A stretch of 64,000 nt of DNA from Paenibacillus spiritus (GCF_008710135.1 NZ_VYKK01000018.1:1-64000), one strand, 5' to 3'. Counted from the stretch's first letter, positions 25,345 through 34,053 are shown. Notes: generated from the sequence alone by a model not told the origin. Translations and numbers: made by a program.

Positions 25345-25545
25345 CGGGCGATGCCCGGCAGATTCTCCTTGAAGCGTGACAGTTCCGTCCCTTTCGGCAA
25401 CGGCCCCAGCCCGTCTGTTCACCAGCGACAGACGGACTTCGGCGGATTTCCCTTTCCGGACGGCTCACTGACGGCTGCTGCGTCTCCCCGTGCGTACTCT
25501 TGATCTCCGCGACCTCTACCTCATCGTGAGTATGATGAGGCGTAT
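25345..25545 (-). promoter_or_regulatory. Lysine riboswitch (L box)
   Basis: On the minus strand the conserved L-box elements appear in order: GAGGTAGAGGTCGCGG, ATCAAGAGTACGC, GTGAGCCGTCCGGAAAGGG, GCCGAAGTCCGTCTG, CGCTGG, GGCTGGGGCCGTTGCCGAAA and ACTGTCA. The pattern follows the Bacillus lysC leader closely. The exact 3' limit of the aptamer (P1) could not be fixed by eye. Confidence 0.85.
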
Positions 25546-25631
25546 CATTCTTCATTCGTTTATAAACTGCCAGTTGCCAGTATAGCCGAAGACCCGGCGG
25601 GAAGCAATGACAAATAACGGAATTCCGTTCG

Positions 25632-26771
25632 CTAGGAACGGCGCCGCTCCGACATCTGCTGCCAGACGGTTCCGGCCGCCTCCTCGCCGGACTCGATCCG
25701 CTCCAGCGCCATGCGGGCCTGGAGGCCGACCTCGAATTCCGGGTCGTCCGCCGCTCCTCGGAGGGCGTCCCGCGCTTCGGCGGTGCCGACCTCATAGAGG
25801 AAGCGGGCGGCGCGCCAGCGGACGATTTTGCTGGAATCGGACAGCGCCGAGAGCATGACCTTCGTCGCCGCAGGATCGCCGATATCGGACAGGGTGTCTC
25901 CGGCGGTGCGCCGGACCGCCGGGGCGCTGTCCCGCATCGCTTCATAGAGCAGCTCCATCGCTTCCGGCGTCCGGAGATCGCCGAGATAGACAACGGCGAG
26001 CCGGCGGATCTGCAGCTTCGGATCGCGCAGCGCCTTGGCGAGCTGCGGCAGCAGTTCCGGCTTCGGCGTCAGATCCTCCAGCGCGGCGTAGCGCTCGCGC
26101 CAGTCCTCGCTGCCGAGCGCAGCGAGCAGCTCGGCTTCCGGCCGCTTGCTGCGCTGCTCGACGAACTCGCCCTTCGCCCCGTGGGCAATCGCCTGTCGGA
26201 CCACCGAGTCCAGCCGCTCCTGCGGATAGGCGGCTTCAAGCTCCTGCTCGACTTCCCGGGCGATCTCGGCGGGTTCGCCGTAGCGGACGCCGTAATCCGT
26301 CAGCTTGCGCTCTTTGATGAGCGTCGCGCTGGCGACCTCCGTCACCGCTTGGGTGAACCGGGAAGAGAGGGCGATCCGCTCTTCGCCGCCGCCCGGCGTT
26401 TTGACCCGAATCTGCATCGGAATGCCGCGGAACATCTGGACGAATACCTGCGCCTCTCCAAAGTGCGCGCCCGCGTTCTCGTCGCCGGGGTCAAAATCCG
26501 GGCCGCTCAGGCCTTCGCCGCCGAACCGGGTCTGCACCTCGCGCAGAATCGCCGCCCAGTCGGCTTGGGGTCTCCGTTCGAGCGCCGCGAAGTCTGCGGT
26601 GTGAAAGACGCTGTCCACGCCCGGAATCGCGAGCATTTCGCGCGCCCAGGCCGGAGCGGAGCGCAGGGTATCCGGGGTATAGGTACGGCGGACGCCGGGC
26701 TCCAGACTCTCGTCCAGATGCAGCTTCATGGTGTTGGGACTCGGCGTCGGCTCAATAAAGGTTATCTTCAT
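25632..26771 (-). CDS. cvfC: Conserved virulence factor C family protein (NifU-N plus HEAT repeats)
   Basis: This 379-residue cytoplasmic protein begins with a NifU N-terminal-like domain (TPSPNTMKLHLDESL, IPGVDSVFHTADFAAL). It then carries a middle domain and C-terminal HEAT-like repeats (LAKALRDPKLQIRRLAVVYL, AMRDSAPAVRRTAGDTLSDI, LSDSSKIVRWRAARFLYEVG). The arrangement is that of Staphylococcus CvfC, whose biochemical role is unclear; a link to protein scaffolding or iron-sulfur handling is inference. Start ATG 26771 has GGGAGAC upstream. Monocistronic. Confidence 0.82.
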   Translation of the reverse strand: MKITFIEPTPSPNTMKLHLDESLEPGVRRTYTPDTLRSAPAWAREMLAIPGVDSVFHTADFAALERRPQADWAAILREVQTRFGGEGLSGPDFDPGDENAGAHFGEAQVFVQMFRGIPMQIRVKTPGGGEERIALSSRFTQAVTEVASATLIKERKLTDYGVRYGEPAEIAREVEQELEAAYPQERLDSVVRQAIAHGAKGEFVEQRSKRPEAELLAALGSEDWRERYAALEDLTPKPELLPQLAKALRDPKLQIRRLAVVYLGDLRTPEAMELLYEAMRDSAPAVRRTAGDTLSDIGDPAATKVMLSALSDSSKIVRWRAARFLYEVGTAEARDALRGAADDPEFEVGLQARMALERIESGEEAAGTVWQQMSERRRS

Positions 26772-26926
26772 GTCGGTCTCCCTTCGGGCGGGTGCGCCGC
26801 CCCGTAGTGTCGCCTGCCTTGCGTGCGGTTATAGCTTTAGTTTATCTTATTTTTGAGTAATTTACGAAGCCGGACGGGCAATCTCAAATTCCGCGCGGTC
26901 CATCCCAACCGGGCCGCCGGGTTTTA

Positions 26927-26935
26927 TGCTATAAT
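26927..26935 (+). promoter_or_regulatory. Extended -10 promoter of the ABC-F gene
   Basis: TGC-TATAAT (26927-26935) is an extended -10 box. No good -35 is seen 17 nt upstream. It lies 39 nt before the start codon. Confidence 0.6.
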
Positions 26936-26973
26936 AGGCCGGAAACCTATGTGAAAAGGATGGTAATGCGAAC

Positions 26974-28599
26974 ATGATCAGTACAAGCGGCGTGACCCTC
27001 CGCTACGGAAAGCGCGCACTTTTTGAAGATGTCAATATAAAATTCACTCCCGGGAACTGCTACGGTCTGATCGGAGCGAACGGCGCCGGCAAATCGACCT
27101 TCCTGAAGATTCTCTCCGGCGAGATTGAACCGAACACGGGCGAAGTTCATATTACGCCGGGCGAACGGATGGCCGTGCTGAAGCAGAACCATTTCGAGTA
27201 TGACGAATATCCGGTGCTGGAGACCGTTATCATGGGCCACACCCGGCTGTATGAGATCATGAAGGAGAAGGATGCGCTGTACGCCAAATCCGACTTCTCC
27301 GAAGCGGACGGCCTGCGCGCCGGCGAGCTGGAAGGCGAATTCGCGGAGCTGAACGGCTGGGACGCCGAGCCGGACGCCGCCGCGCTCCTGATCGGTCTCG
27401 GCATTCCGCGCGAGCTGCACGACAAGAAGATGGCGGAGTTGTCCGGCAACGAGAAGGTCCGCGTCCTGCTGGCCCAGGCGCTGTTCGGCCGTCCGAACAA
27501 CCTGCTGCTGGACGAACCGACCAACCATCTGGATCTGGAATCGATTCAATGGCTCGAGAACTTCCTCATGGACTATGAAGGCACCGTTATCGTGGTATCC
27601 CATGACCGTCACTTCCTGAACAAGGTTTGTACGCATATTGCGGACATCGACTTCGGCAAAATCCAGATGTACGTCGGCAACTACGACTTCTGGTACGAGT
27701 CCAGCCAGCTGGCGCTCGCGCTGCAGCGCGAGTCCAACAAGAAGAAGGAAGAGAAGATCAAGGAGCTGCAGGCGTTCATTCAGCGCTTCTCCGCCAACGC
27801 CTCCAAGTCGAAGCAGGCGACGTCCCGGAAGAAGCAGCTCGATAAAATTACCCTCGACGACATCCGTCCGTCGAACCGCAAATATCCGTTCCTGAACTTC
27901 AAGCCGGAGCGCGAAGCCGGGAAGCAGCTTTTGACGGTTACCGGTCTGACCAAGTCGCTGGACGGCGAGAAGGTGTTGGACGAATTCGGACTCGTGGTCA
28001 ACAAAGGCGACAAGATCGCGTTCGTCGGCCCGAACGGGCTGCCGAAATCGACGTTCTTCGATATCATTATGGGCGAGCAGGAAGCCGATGCAGGCGAATA
28101 TACATGGGGCGTTACGACGACGCAGGCGTATTTCCCGAAGGATAACTCGAAGTTCTTCGACGGCGTGGAGATGAATCTCGTGGAATGGCTGCGCCAGTAT
28201 TCCAAAGATCAGGACGAGACGTTCCTGCGCGGATTCCTGGGCCGGATGTTGTTCTCCGGAGAAGAAGCGCTGAAGAAGGCGAGTGTGCTGTCCGGGGGCG
28301 AGAAGGTGCGCTGCATGCTGGCGAAGATGATGCTCAACGGCGCGAACGTCCTCGTCTTCGACGAGCCGACGAACCACCTGGATCTCGAATCCATTACCGC
28401 GCTGAACAACGGGCTGATCGACTTCGACGGCACGATTCTGTTCACTTCGCATGACCATCAGTTCATCCAGACGATCGCGAACCGCATCGTCGAGATTACG
28501 CCTAACGGCATTATCGACCGCGTCATGTCCTACGACGAATATCTGGAGAACGACGAGGTCAAGGAATTGCGCCAGCGGATGTATCCGGTGGAAGTGTAA
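26974..28599 (+). CDS. ykpA: ABC-F ATPase, YkpA/YbiT type
   Basis: This 541-residue soluble protein has two ABC domains. NBD1 holds Walker A GANGAGKST near residue 34, signature LSGNEKV and LLLDEPTNHLD. The linker (KKKEEKIKELQAFIQRFSAN) is the ABC-F ribosome-facing arm. NBD2 holds LSGGEKVRCML and LVFDEPTNHLD, but its Walker A reads GPNGLPKST instead of GxxGxGKS/T. The proteins act on the ribosome during translation; no membrane partner is expected. ATG 26974 follows AAAGGATGG. Confidence 0.88.
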   Translation: MISTSGVTLRYGKRALFEDVNIKFTPGNCYGLIGANGAGKSTFLKILSGEIEPNTGEVHITPGERMAVLKQNHFEYDEYPVLETVIMGHTRLYEIMKEKDALYAKSDFSEADGLRAGELEGEFAELNGWDAEPDAAALLIGLGIPRELHDKKMAELSGNEKVRVLLAQALFGRPNNLLLDEPTNHLDLESIQWLENFLMDYEGTVIVVSHDRHFLNKVCTHIADIDFGKIQMYVGNYDFWYESSQLALALQRESNKKKEEKIKELQAFIQRFSANASKSKQATSRKKQLDKITLDDIRPSNRKYPFLNFKPEREAGKQLLTVTGLTKSLDGEKVLDEFGLVVNKGDKIAFVGPNGLPKSTFFDIIMGEQEADAGEYTWGVTTTQAYFPKDNSKFFDGVEMNLVEWLRQYSKDQDETFLRGFLGRMLFSGEEALKKASVLSGGEKVRCMLAKMMLNGANVLVFDEPTNHLDLESITALNNGLIDFDGTILFTSHDHQFIQTIANRIVEITPNGIIDRVMSYDEYLENDEVKELRQRMYPVEV

Positions 28600-28611
28600 G
28601 AGCTGTCAAAA

Positions 28612-28656
28612 AAGGGGGCCGTCCCACACGCCATTCAATGGCTGGGGACGGCCCCT
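28612..28656 (+). terminator. Terminator of the ABC-F gene
   Basis: AGGGGGCCGTCCC pairs with GGGACGGCCCCTT around a short loop. Confidence 0.8.
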
Positions 28657-28674
28657 TCCGTATGTGCTGCTAAC

Positions 28675-28723
28675 AAAAACCGTTCCCCGCTTCGTGAGGA
28701 CAGAAGCGGAAGGAACGGTTTCT
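28675..28723 (-). terminator. Terminator of the 60-residue minus-strand gene
   Basis: AAACCGTTCC pairs with GGAACGGTTT, with an inner pair CCGCTT/AAGCGG. On the minus strand it is followed by TTTTGTT. Confidence 0.75.
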
Positions 28724-28786
28724 TGCAGGCCTTGCGTCAATCCTGCGTTGTTGGGACAGGACAAGCCGGGCGCCGGGCGCGGGCAA

Positions 28787-28969
28787 TCAGGACCCGCCGG
28801 TGCGGCGGCGCTGGTTGTTCGGCTTCTTGTTGTTCTGGGTCTTCAGGGTCTTCGCCGTTCCGGCCTGGAAGGAGCCGGGCTTCGCGCTGTTCTGCTGTTT
28901 CTTCTGCTCCAGCTTGGCCTTAATGGCGTCGGCGAGATTCACTTTCGGTCTGTCATTGCTCTCGTTCAT
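28787..28969 (-). CDS. Small basic hypothetical protein
   Basis: This 60-residue protein is rich in Lys, Gln and Asn (MNESNDRPKVNLADAIKAKL; tail KKPNNQRRRTGGS). GGAGG stands 10 nt before ATG 28969 on the minus strand, and a terminator follows, so it is a real gene. The N-terminal half looks helical and the rest disordered. A nucleic-acid contact is possible from its charge but not shown. Confidence 0.7.
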   Translation of the reverse strand: MNESNDRPKVNLADAIKAKLEQKKQQNSAKPGSFQAGTAKTLKTQNNKKPNNQRRRTGGS

Positions 28970-29206
28970 CTTGAGTAACCTCCGTCAAAGGAATGCGGCA
29001 ATCTCTGGCATACACCTTGATTTTAAAGGTTTTTAAATAGGTCTACAAGGGCAAGAATAGTTGAAGCTGTTCCCGGCGGGAAGCGCCGGCCAAGGCAAAT
29101 GGACGGGGCCATCTTCTTTGCGGAGCGGCAAAACTGTTTCTCTAGACCCACCAGTCCGCCGTTTGCTAGGATAGGTGAATGAACTTAAGCAGGGGAGTGT
29201 CGGCAA

Positions 29207-30088
29207 TTGACAGACATCTATGAAGACATACGCAAGGGCGAGCGGGGAGCGATGATCAGCATTGCGGCTTATCTCATTCTCTCTTCCCTGAAGCTGATAA
29301 GCGGCTATTGGTTCGCTTCCAGCGCGCTGCTGGCCGACGGTTTCAATAACCTTACGGATATTGTAGCGTCGCTGGCCGTCCTGATCGGACTGCGCATCTC
29401 GCGCAAACCGCCTGATTCGGACCATGCCTATGGCCACTTCCGGGCGGAGACGGTGGCGGCGCTGCTGGCCTCCTTCATTATGGCGATGGTGGGCTTTCAG
29501 GTTATTCTGGATTCTTCGCGCTCTCTGCTGCGCGGAGAACGCGCAGACCCGAATATCTGGTCGGCGGGGATTGCCGTGGTCTGCGCTGTGGTGATGCTGG
29601 GAGTTTACCTGTACAATCGCCGGCTGGCGCTGAAGATCAACAACAGCGCGCTGATGGCTGCGGCCAAGGATAATCTGTCGGATGCGATGGTCAGCATCGG
29701 CGCCGCGGTGGGAATCGTCGGCGCCCAGTTGGGCTTGCCCTGGCTGGACCCGGCAGCCGCCGTCCTCGTCGGTCTGCTGATCGTCAAGACGGCCTGGGAC
29801 ATTTTCCGGGATTCCACGTACCGGTTGACCGACGGATTCGACGAAGACAAGCTGCTGGACCTGCGCAGCACCATTGCCCGGATCCCGGGCGTGGAGGGAA
29901 TCAAGGACATGAAGGCTCGTATTCACGGCAATCTGGTGCTGGTCGATGTCGTGGTCGAGGTCGATCCCGGACTGACAGTGAGGGAGAGCCATCTTATCAG
30001 CGATACGATTGAAGAACGGATGAGCAAGCATCATAATATCTTCAATGTGCATGTCCATGTGGAACCGAAGACGGAGGCCTCTTCCTAA
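29207..30088 (+). CDS. Cation diffusion facilitator, manganese type (MneP-like)
   Basis: This 293-residue metal exporter has six membrane helices and a cytoplasmic C-terminal domain (HGNLVLVDVVVEVDPGLTVR). The metal site motifs are LLADGFNNLTDI in helix 2 and AAKDNLSDAM in helix 5. The N-D pairing, rather than H-D, is the hallmark of the Mn-transporting subgroup (Bacillus MneP). It exchanges a cytoplasmic metal ion for protons. It starts at TTG 29207 with AGGGGAG 9 nt upstream. No MntR site was identified. Confidence 0.88.
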   Translation: MTDIYEDIRKGERGAMISIAAYLILSSLKLISGYWFASSALLADGFNNLTDIVASLAVLIGLRISRKPPDSDHAYGHFRAETVAALLASFIMAMVGFQVILDSSRSLLRGERADPNIWSAGIAVVCAVVMLGVYLYNRRLALKINNSALMAAAKDNLSDAMVSIGAAVGIVGAQLGLPWLDPAAAVLVGLLIVKTAWDIFRDSTYRLTDGFDEDKLLDLRSTIARIPGVEGIKDMKARIHGNLVLVDVVVEVDPGLTVRESHLISDTIEERMSKHHNIFNVHVHVEPKTEASS

Positions 30089-30286
30089 TTCTCTGTAATT
30101 TCCACCAATTCCAAGGAGGAATCGAGACTGTAGACTCACTCCGGTTCCATGAATTGGCACTCGGATTTATGAAGTTTGGTTCATGCTCCCGGACGAAGGC
30201 GAAGCCTATAATGAGGGCAGAAAAACAATGACGGCTGCGCGCGCCTTGTTGGATTTCGGATCTTCAGTCATCGGGGGAACGACATT

Positions 30287-31126
30287 ATGCATAAATGGAT
30301 CAGACAGGCGGCTGCCGCTTTGTGGGCAGTCGGCATTGCAGCCGGCGCGGGCAGTGCGGCAGGCGCCGCAACGGTTCACGCGGCGGGGAACTCCGCGTCG
30401 CCGGCTACGCTGGCCGGACGCAGCGCAGTCATTGTCTCTACGGTAAATTTGCGCGACCAGCCTTCGCTGGAAGGGCGGTTCCTGACGTATTTGAAACAGG
30501 GAAGCACCGTTACGATACTGGATCAGCCGACGGATTACTTCTATAAGATTCGGACACCGGAGGGCCGGATCGGTTACGCGAGCTCGCTTGAGCGTTACAT
30601 CCGGCTTCTGCCACCGGCCGCAGGCGATTCGCCTGCTCCGGCAGAACCTGCATCGGCTTTTTCTGCCGGACAGGCAGGAGATGCGGCAGCGAGAATCGAA
30701 CAAGTGATTAGTGCCGGAATGAAGTACCTCGGAACGCCGTACGAATATGGCTCCAGCCGAAGCGACACGGCTACGTTCGACTGCTCGGATCTGGTCCGGC
30801 AGATCTTCAAGGAAGCCGCATCGCTTACGCTGCCGGCCGATTCCCGGGCTCAAGGTGCCTGGATTCTGTCGGACAGCAAGGCGGTTTCGGAGATTGGCGG
30901 TCTGAAGCGCGGGGACCTTATGTTCTTCATGAGCTACAGAGGCAATTCGGCTTCGGCTTACGCCGGGATCGACAAGTCCGCCGCCGTCATCACTCATGTT
31001 GCCGTCTATCTTGGCAATGGACAGATGCTTCATACGTACTCGAAGGCTTCAGGCGGGGTGCGTGTGGATACGATCAGCGCTTCTTGGACGTACCGATTCC
31101 TGTACGGAGGTTCGGTCATCCACTGA
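30287..31126 (+). CDS. Secreted NlpC/P60 endopeptidase with SH3 domain
   Basis: This 279-residue protein has a signal peptide (AALWAVGIAAGAGSAAGAAT, cleavage near 32), a bacterial SH3 domain at about 45-105 (VNLRDQPSLEGRFLTYL, YASSLERYI), a Pro/Ala linker and an NlpC/P60 domain with Cys166 (FDCSDLVRQIF) and His237 (ITHVAVYLGNGQMLH). Such enzymes cut the gamma-D-Glu-diamino acid bond of peptidoglycan stem peptides outside the cell. ATG 30287 follows GGGGGAACGACATT. Confidence 0.92.
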   Translation: MHKWIRQAAAALWAVGIAAGAGSAAGAATVHAAGNSASPATLAGRSAVIVSTVNLRDQPSLEGRFLTYLKQGSTVTILDQPTDYFYKIRTPEGRIGYASSLERYIRLLPPAAGDSPAPAEPASAFSAGQAGDAAARIEQVISAGMKYLGTPYEYGSSRSDTATFDCSDLVRQIFKEAASLTLPADSRAQGAWILSDSKAVSEIGGLKRGDLMFFMSYRGNSASAYAGIDKSAAVITHVAVYLGNGQMLHTYSKASGGVRVDTISASWTYRFLYGGSVIH

Positions 31127-31188
31127 AATATAAATATTCAGCAGTCGGGAAGCGGACGCGGTACACGTTTGTGACGGGTGCTTAAACG

Positions 31189-31239
31189 GAAGAAGGGTAT
31201 TTCCACGGCCGGGTACGGCTGAGGAAATACCCTTCTTCA
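31189..31239. terminator. Terminator of the NlpC/P60 gene
   Basis: AAGAAGGGTATTTCC pairs perfectly with GGAAATACCCTTCTT. It may work in both directions. Confidence 0.85.
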
Positions 31240-31364
31240 GTGTGAACATCCCGACCGGTTGCGCTTGGAGGGCTTTGCCGGAACTTGACGGCCTGGCTGC
31301 CCGGTTATGTAGAGACTCTATGGTCAGGACAAGTTGGAGTGCCGGTGAAGCGGTGCCGCTCCGT

Positions 31365-31745
31365 TTACGGCGTGATTACATAAGCGGAAGCAGGGACCTT
31401 GATCCAGGCTTTGCCCAGCCAGGTGTAGATTTCTCTCCACTCGTTGCCCATCGCGTCGGTCATGACGTTGCCTGTGGTATCAACTGTCTGCGGAGCCAGA
31501 ACGCCGGAAGGAGTCAGGGAAGTGCTGGAGAGGTAGAAGGCTGCCGGACGAGTCAGAATAATCATCGGCGTGGCAGGCTTCAGATCAGCCGGAGTGATTA
31601 CCGGTTCCGGCACCAGCGTGTATGTGCTGCCGGTCACAGTGGAAGTCGTAGCTGTTGTTCCGGTTGCGGTGTCGGCTGCTGCGGCCGTTCCGGCCAGCGC
31701 TGCGGTCAAGCCGATGGCTGCTGCGATTGTTGCGAACTTTTTCAT
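31365..31745 (-). CDS. Small secreted protein
   Basis: This 126-residue protein has a clear signal peptide (MKKFATIAAAIGLTAALAGT, cleavage after AAA near 24) and a Thr-rich segment. A small beta-rich domain follows (LTRPAAFYLSSTSLTPSGVL, then EIYTWLGKAWIKVPASAYV), reminiscent of an SH3-like wall-binding fold. GGGAGG precedes ATG 31745. I do not recognise the family. Extracellular or wall location is inferred from the signal peptide. Confidence 0.75.
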   Translation of the reverse strand: MKKFATIAAAIGLTAALAGTAAAADTATGTTATTSTVTGSTYTLVPEPVITPADLKPATPMIILTRPAAFYLSSTSLTPSGVLAPQTVDTTGNVMTDAMGNEWREIYTWLGKAWIKVPASAYVITP

Positions 31746-32016
31746 GAATCAATTACCTCCCTATGGTTTATAGAAGATGCCGTGTGATCAATATCCTAGT
31801 AAACATAAATTGGGCACGATGAACCATCTTTTCGCTGCAAGAAATTTGAGGACTCTTCGAAGGAGGGGAGAGTATACTTCCCGGACGCACAAAACCCGGA
31901 GATTCGGCGGCTTCCGGGCCTGCGAAATTTCCGGGCTTGGGCGGCGCGGCCGGGGCGATTCGAGCACTGGCCGACGCATATACATAAGATTGAAGCGGCT
32001 GGGGCCGGATAACCGG

Positions 32017-32184
32017 CTACATCGTTCGTCCCCGGCGTCCCGTGAAGAGCGAAATGACGAACAGGACGAGGAAGACGAAGAACAGAATTTTGGCAATGCC
32101 GACCAATGCCGCCACAATATTGAAGAATCCGAATACTCCGGCGATCAGCGCGATTACAAGGAGAAGCACAGACCATCTCAGCAT
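32017..32184 (-). CDS. DUF1328 small membrane protein (YtjA-like)
   Basis: This 55-residue protein, read directly on the minus strand, starts [20 protein letters not shown] and continues [20 protein letters not shown] to a short basic tail (TGRRGRTM). It has two membrane helices typical of DUF1328. AAAGGGTG stands upstream of ATG 32184. A GTTTCA-N15-GTTTAT element 39 nt before the start suggests SigB control, consistent with its general-stress neighbours. Confidence 0.85.
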   Translation of the reverse strand: MLRWSVLLLVIALIAGVFGFFNIVAALVGIAKILFFVFLVLFVISLFTGRRGRTM

Positions 32185-32222
32185 GATTGGTTCACCCTTT
32201 CAATTGTTGGTGTAGTCCATCT

Positions 32223-32249
32223 ATAAACGCGTCCCTCGGGCTTTGAAAC
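32223..32249 (-). promoter_or_regulatory. Candidate SigB promoter for the DUF1328 gene
   Basis: On the minus strand GTTTCA (32249-32244), 15-nt spacer, GTTTAT (32228-32223). It has the same layout as the element before the GlsB-like gene. Confidence 0.5.
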
Positions 32250-32288
32250 AAAGGGGAGATGACGCCGGAAAGCCTGCGCCGGACCGTT

Positions 32289-32314
32289 GTTTCGGTCCCG
32301 GAAAGCAGGGGTAA
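32289..32314 (+). promoter_or_regulatory. Candidate SigB promoter for the DUF948 gene
   Basis: GTTTCG (32289-32294), 14-nt spacer, GGGTAA (32309-32314). This is close to the Bacillus SigB consensus GTTTAA-N12-14-GGGWAW. Confidence 0.65.
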
Positions 32315-32366
32315 CTAGTCAATATTGAGACACAAATACGAACCGAACGGAAGGAGCACACCCTTA

Positions 32367-32873
32367 ATGATTATTGATCTCAGTATCGCACTAGTAGCCA
32401 TTGCATTCGCCGTCCTGGTCTTCTTCTTGGTCAAGACCCTGAACTCCGCGAAGACCTCGCTCGACAAAGTCAGCCAGACGCTTCAGGAAGTGCAGAAGAC
32501 CATTGATGAGCTTACTTATGAAGTGAAGACCACCGTACGGCACGCCAACGACATCACAGCCGATGTCCAAGGGAAGATCCAGAAGATCGATCCGATTATG
32601 GATTCTGTTCAGAATCTGGGTGAAGTGCTGAGCGAACTGACGTTGACCGTCAAGCAGGTCTCGGTTACGGTAATCGAGAAATTCCGCAAGGGCCGGGAAT
32701 TGAAGTCGAAGAGCGAAGCGATCTCCATCGACAAGACTCCGCTGTCGCCGGCCGAAGAGCGGACGCTCAAGAGCTACGAGGCTTCCTATCCGAAGAAGAA
32801 CACGGGCAAACTGACGGCCGTCATGAAAGGCGTCGACGTTGCGGCAGGCCTGTGGCAGAAATACCGGAAATAA
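32367..32873 (+). CDS. DUF948 general stress protein (YtxG/YoxC-like)
   Basis: This 168-residue protein has one N-terminal membrane helix (MIIDLSIALVAIAFAVLVFF), then a long helical/coiled-coil part with heptads (LDKVSQTLQEVQKTIDELTY) and a basic tail. DUF948 proteins in Bacillus belong to the SigB general stress regulon; molecular function unknown. ATG 32367 follows GGAAGGAG at 9 nt. A strong SigB-like promoter lies 53 nt upstream. Confidence 0.85.
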   Translation: MIIDLSIALVAIAFAVLVFFLVKTLNSAKTSLDKVSQTLQEVQKTIDELTYEVKTTVRHANDITADVQGKIQKIDPIMDSVQNLGEVLSELTLTVKQVSVTVIEKFRKGRELKSKSEAISIDKTPLSPAEERTLKSYEASYPKKNTGKLTAVMKGVDVAAGLWQKYRK

Positions 32874-32923
32874 CGGCACGGGTCAAATAACGGTATCGGT
32901 TACCGAGAGAAAGGCGGCGCCGC

Positions 32924-33460
32924 ATGCATACAGTTCTCCTGCTTCTGAGTTTAGTGTTCCCTTTCTTTCAGACACCGGATTCCGCAATGGGCACAGAGCC
33001 GCCCCGGGAGGTCCGGAACATCGCTGCTCCGGTCTATTCTCTGCTGACGGCAGGCAGCGCGGACCCTTATCTGTCCAGCTTCGACTCGCTGGCCGGAGCT
33101 GCGCTCTTCTCCAGCCGTGAAGAGCTGCTCCAGGCGAAGGGGGACCCTGTCTCCATTACGCCGGACCCAATTGCCGGCGGTGAGGCTTACCGCTACGCCG
33201 ATGCTACGGTCGGCGTGGAAGGAGGGCTGGTCGTGTATGTACATGTAGAGCCGCAGCAGGCAAGGGAGTACGGGCTGGTTATCAATGGACGAACCATCGA
33301 CCCGCTTGCTTCCGATCTTCGGAGCATACTGGGCCGGGTCGACTATGCCGCTGAAGACGGCGACGTCTATATGCGCGGTACGGCGGCACTGAAAATTTAC
33401 CGCAATCCGTCGAGCGGAGCTTGGGAAGGCATAGATTTGTTCGATGAATTTTCCTCCTGA
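32924..33460 (+). CDS. Secreted hypothetical protein
   Basis: This 178-residue protein has a short signal peptide (MHTVLLLLSLVFPFFQTPDS). The mature part has a repeated alpha-beta layout (SREELLQAKGDPVSITPD, YRYADATVGVEGGLVVYVHV, YMRGTAALKIYRNPSSGAWE). The end resembles domains that judge a beta-meander stability, but I cannot name a family. AAAGG stands 8 nt upstream of ATG 32924. It lies between two candidate SigB genes and may share the DUF948 transcript (50-nt gap). Confidence 0.75.
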   Translation: MHTVLLLLSLVFPFFQTPDSAMGTEPPREVRNIAAPVYSLLTAGSADPYLSSFDSLAGAALFSSREELLQAKGDPVSITPDPIAGGEAYRYADATVGVEGGLVVYVHVEPQQAREYGLVINGRTIDPLASDLRSILGRVDYAAEDGDVYMRGTAALKIYRNPSSGAWEGIDLFDEFSS

Positions 33461-33465
33461 ACGGT

Positions 33466-33491
33466 GTTTCATTTCCCGGTACTCCGGTTAA
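33466..33491 (+). promoter_or_regulatory. Candidate SigB promoter for the yflT-like gene
   Basis: GTTTCA (33466-33471), 14-nt spacer, GGTTAA (33486-33491), 39 nt before the start codon. Confidence 0.55.
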
Positions 33492-33530
33492 TGAATAGTC
33501 GGAACTTTTAGCGTAAAGGAGAATGCAGTC

Positions 33531-33881
33531 ATGGATCCCATTCGTACTCAGGCTTACGCCAAGCTTGTGGAGAACGGCGTTAACGCCATTGAGGAGATCA
33601 ACCGTCTGAAGGACGGCGGTTATACGAAGGAGGAGATCTATGTCATCAGCTACGATCAGGATCGAGAGGACCGTATTGCGGAAGCGGCCGATGCGAATGA
33701 GGTCGGAAGGCAGGAAGAAGGCCTGCTCGGTATAGTAGCGGATCTGTTCCGTTCCCGAGGCAGCGAGCTGCGCGCGAAGATTGCTTCTCTCGGCTTCAGC
33801 GACTCCGAAGCTGAATTCTATGAGAAAGAATTGAACCAGGGCAAGGTTCTTCTGGTAGCCAAGAAGGCGGCCCGGTCTTGA
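33531..33881 (+). CDS. yflT: YflT/GSP17M-type general stress protein
   Basis: This 116-residue acidic cytoplasmic protein begins with the YflT domain (YAKLVENGVNAIEEINRLKD, GYTKEEIYVISYDQDR) and ends in a GKVLLVAK strand. In Bacillus this family is a SigB-induced general stress protein of unknown mechanism. ATG 33531 follows AAAGGAGAATGCAGTC. A SigB-like promoter lies directly upstream and a terminator follows. Confidence 0.88.
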   Translation: MDPIRTQAYAKLVENGVNAIEEINRLKDGGYTKEEIYVISYDQDREDRIAEAADANEVGRQEEGLLGIVADLFRSRGSELRAKIASLGFSDSEAEFYEKELNQGKVLLVAKKAARS

Positions 33882-33916
33882 TGCCTATATGCCTCCCAAC
33901 ATATGGTGAATGAGGG

Positions 33917-33958
33917 AACCTCCAGAACCACTTCCAGTGGGGCTGGAGGTTGCTTTGT
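33917..33958 (+). terminator. Terminator of the yflT-like gene
   Basis: AACCTCCAG pairs with CTGGAGGTT, followed by GCTTTGTTG. Confidence 0.75.
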
Positions 33959-34004
33959 TGAACAAATCAGGCTGTGATATAGTTAAATGGTAGTGGGTCG
34001 ATTT

Positions 34005-34033
34005 TTGAAGAATACTTGTCTTTTCTCTATATA
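34005..34033 (+). promoter_or_regulatory. SigA-type promoter of the rsb regulatory operon
   Basis: TTGAAG (34005-34010), 17-nt spacer, TATATA (34028-34033). It gives a very short leader before the start codon at 34054. Confidence 0.6.
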
Positions 34034-34053
34034 TCGCTTTGCGAGGTGAACCC

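Noticed and set aside
23716-25503. A 595-codon plus-strand frame over lysP and its leader
   Set aside because: The Glu/Gly/Asp-rich translation is the mirror of membrane helices on the minus strand. It also crosses the lysine riboswitch.
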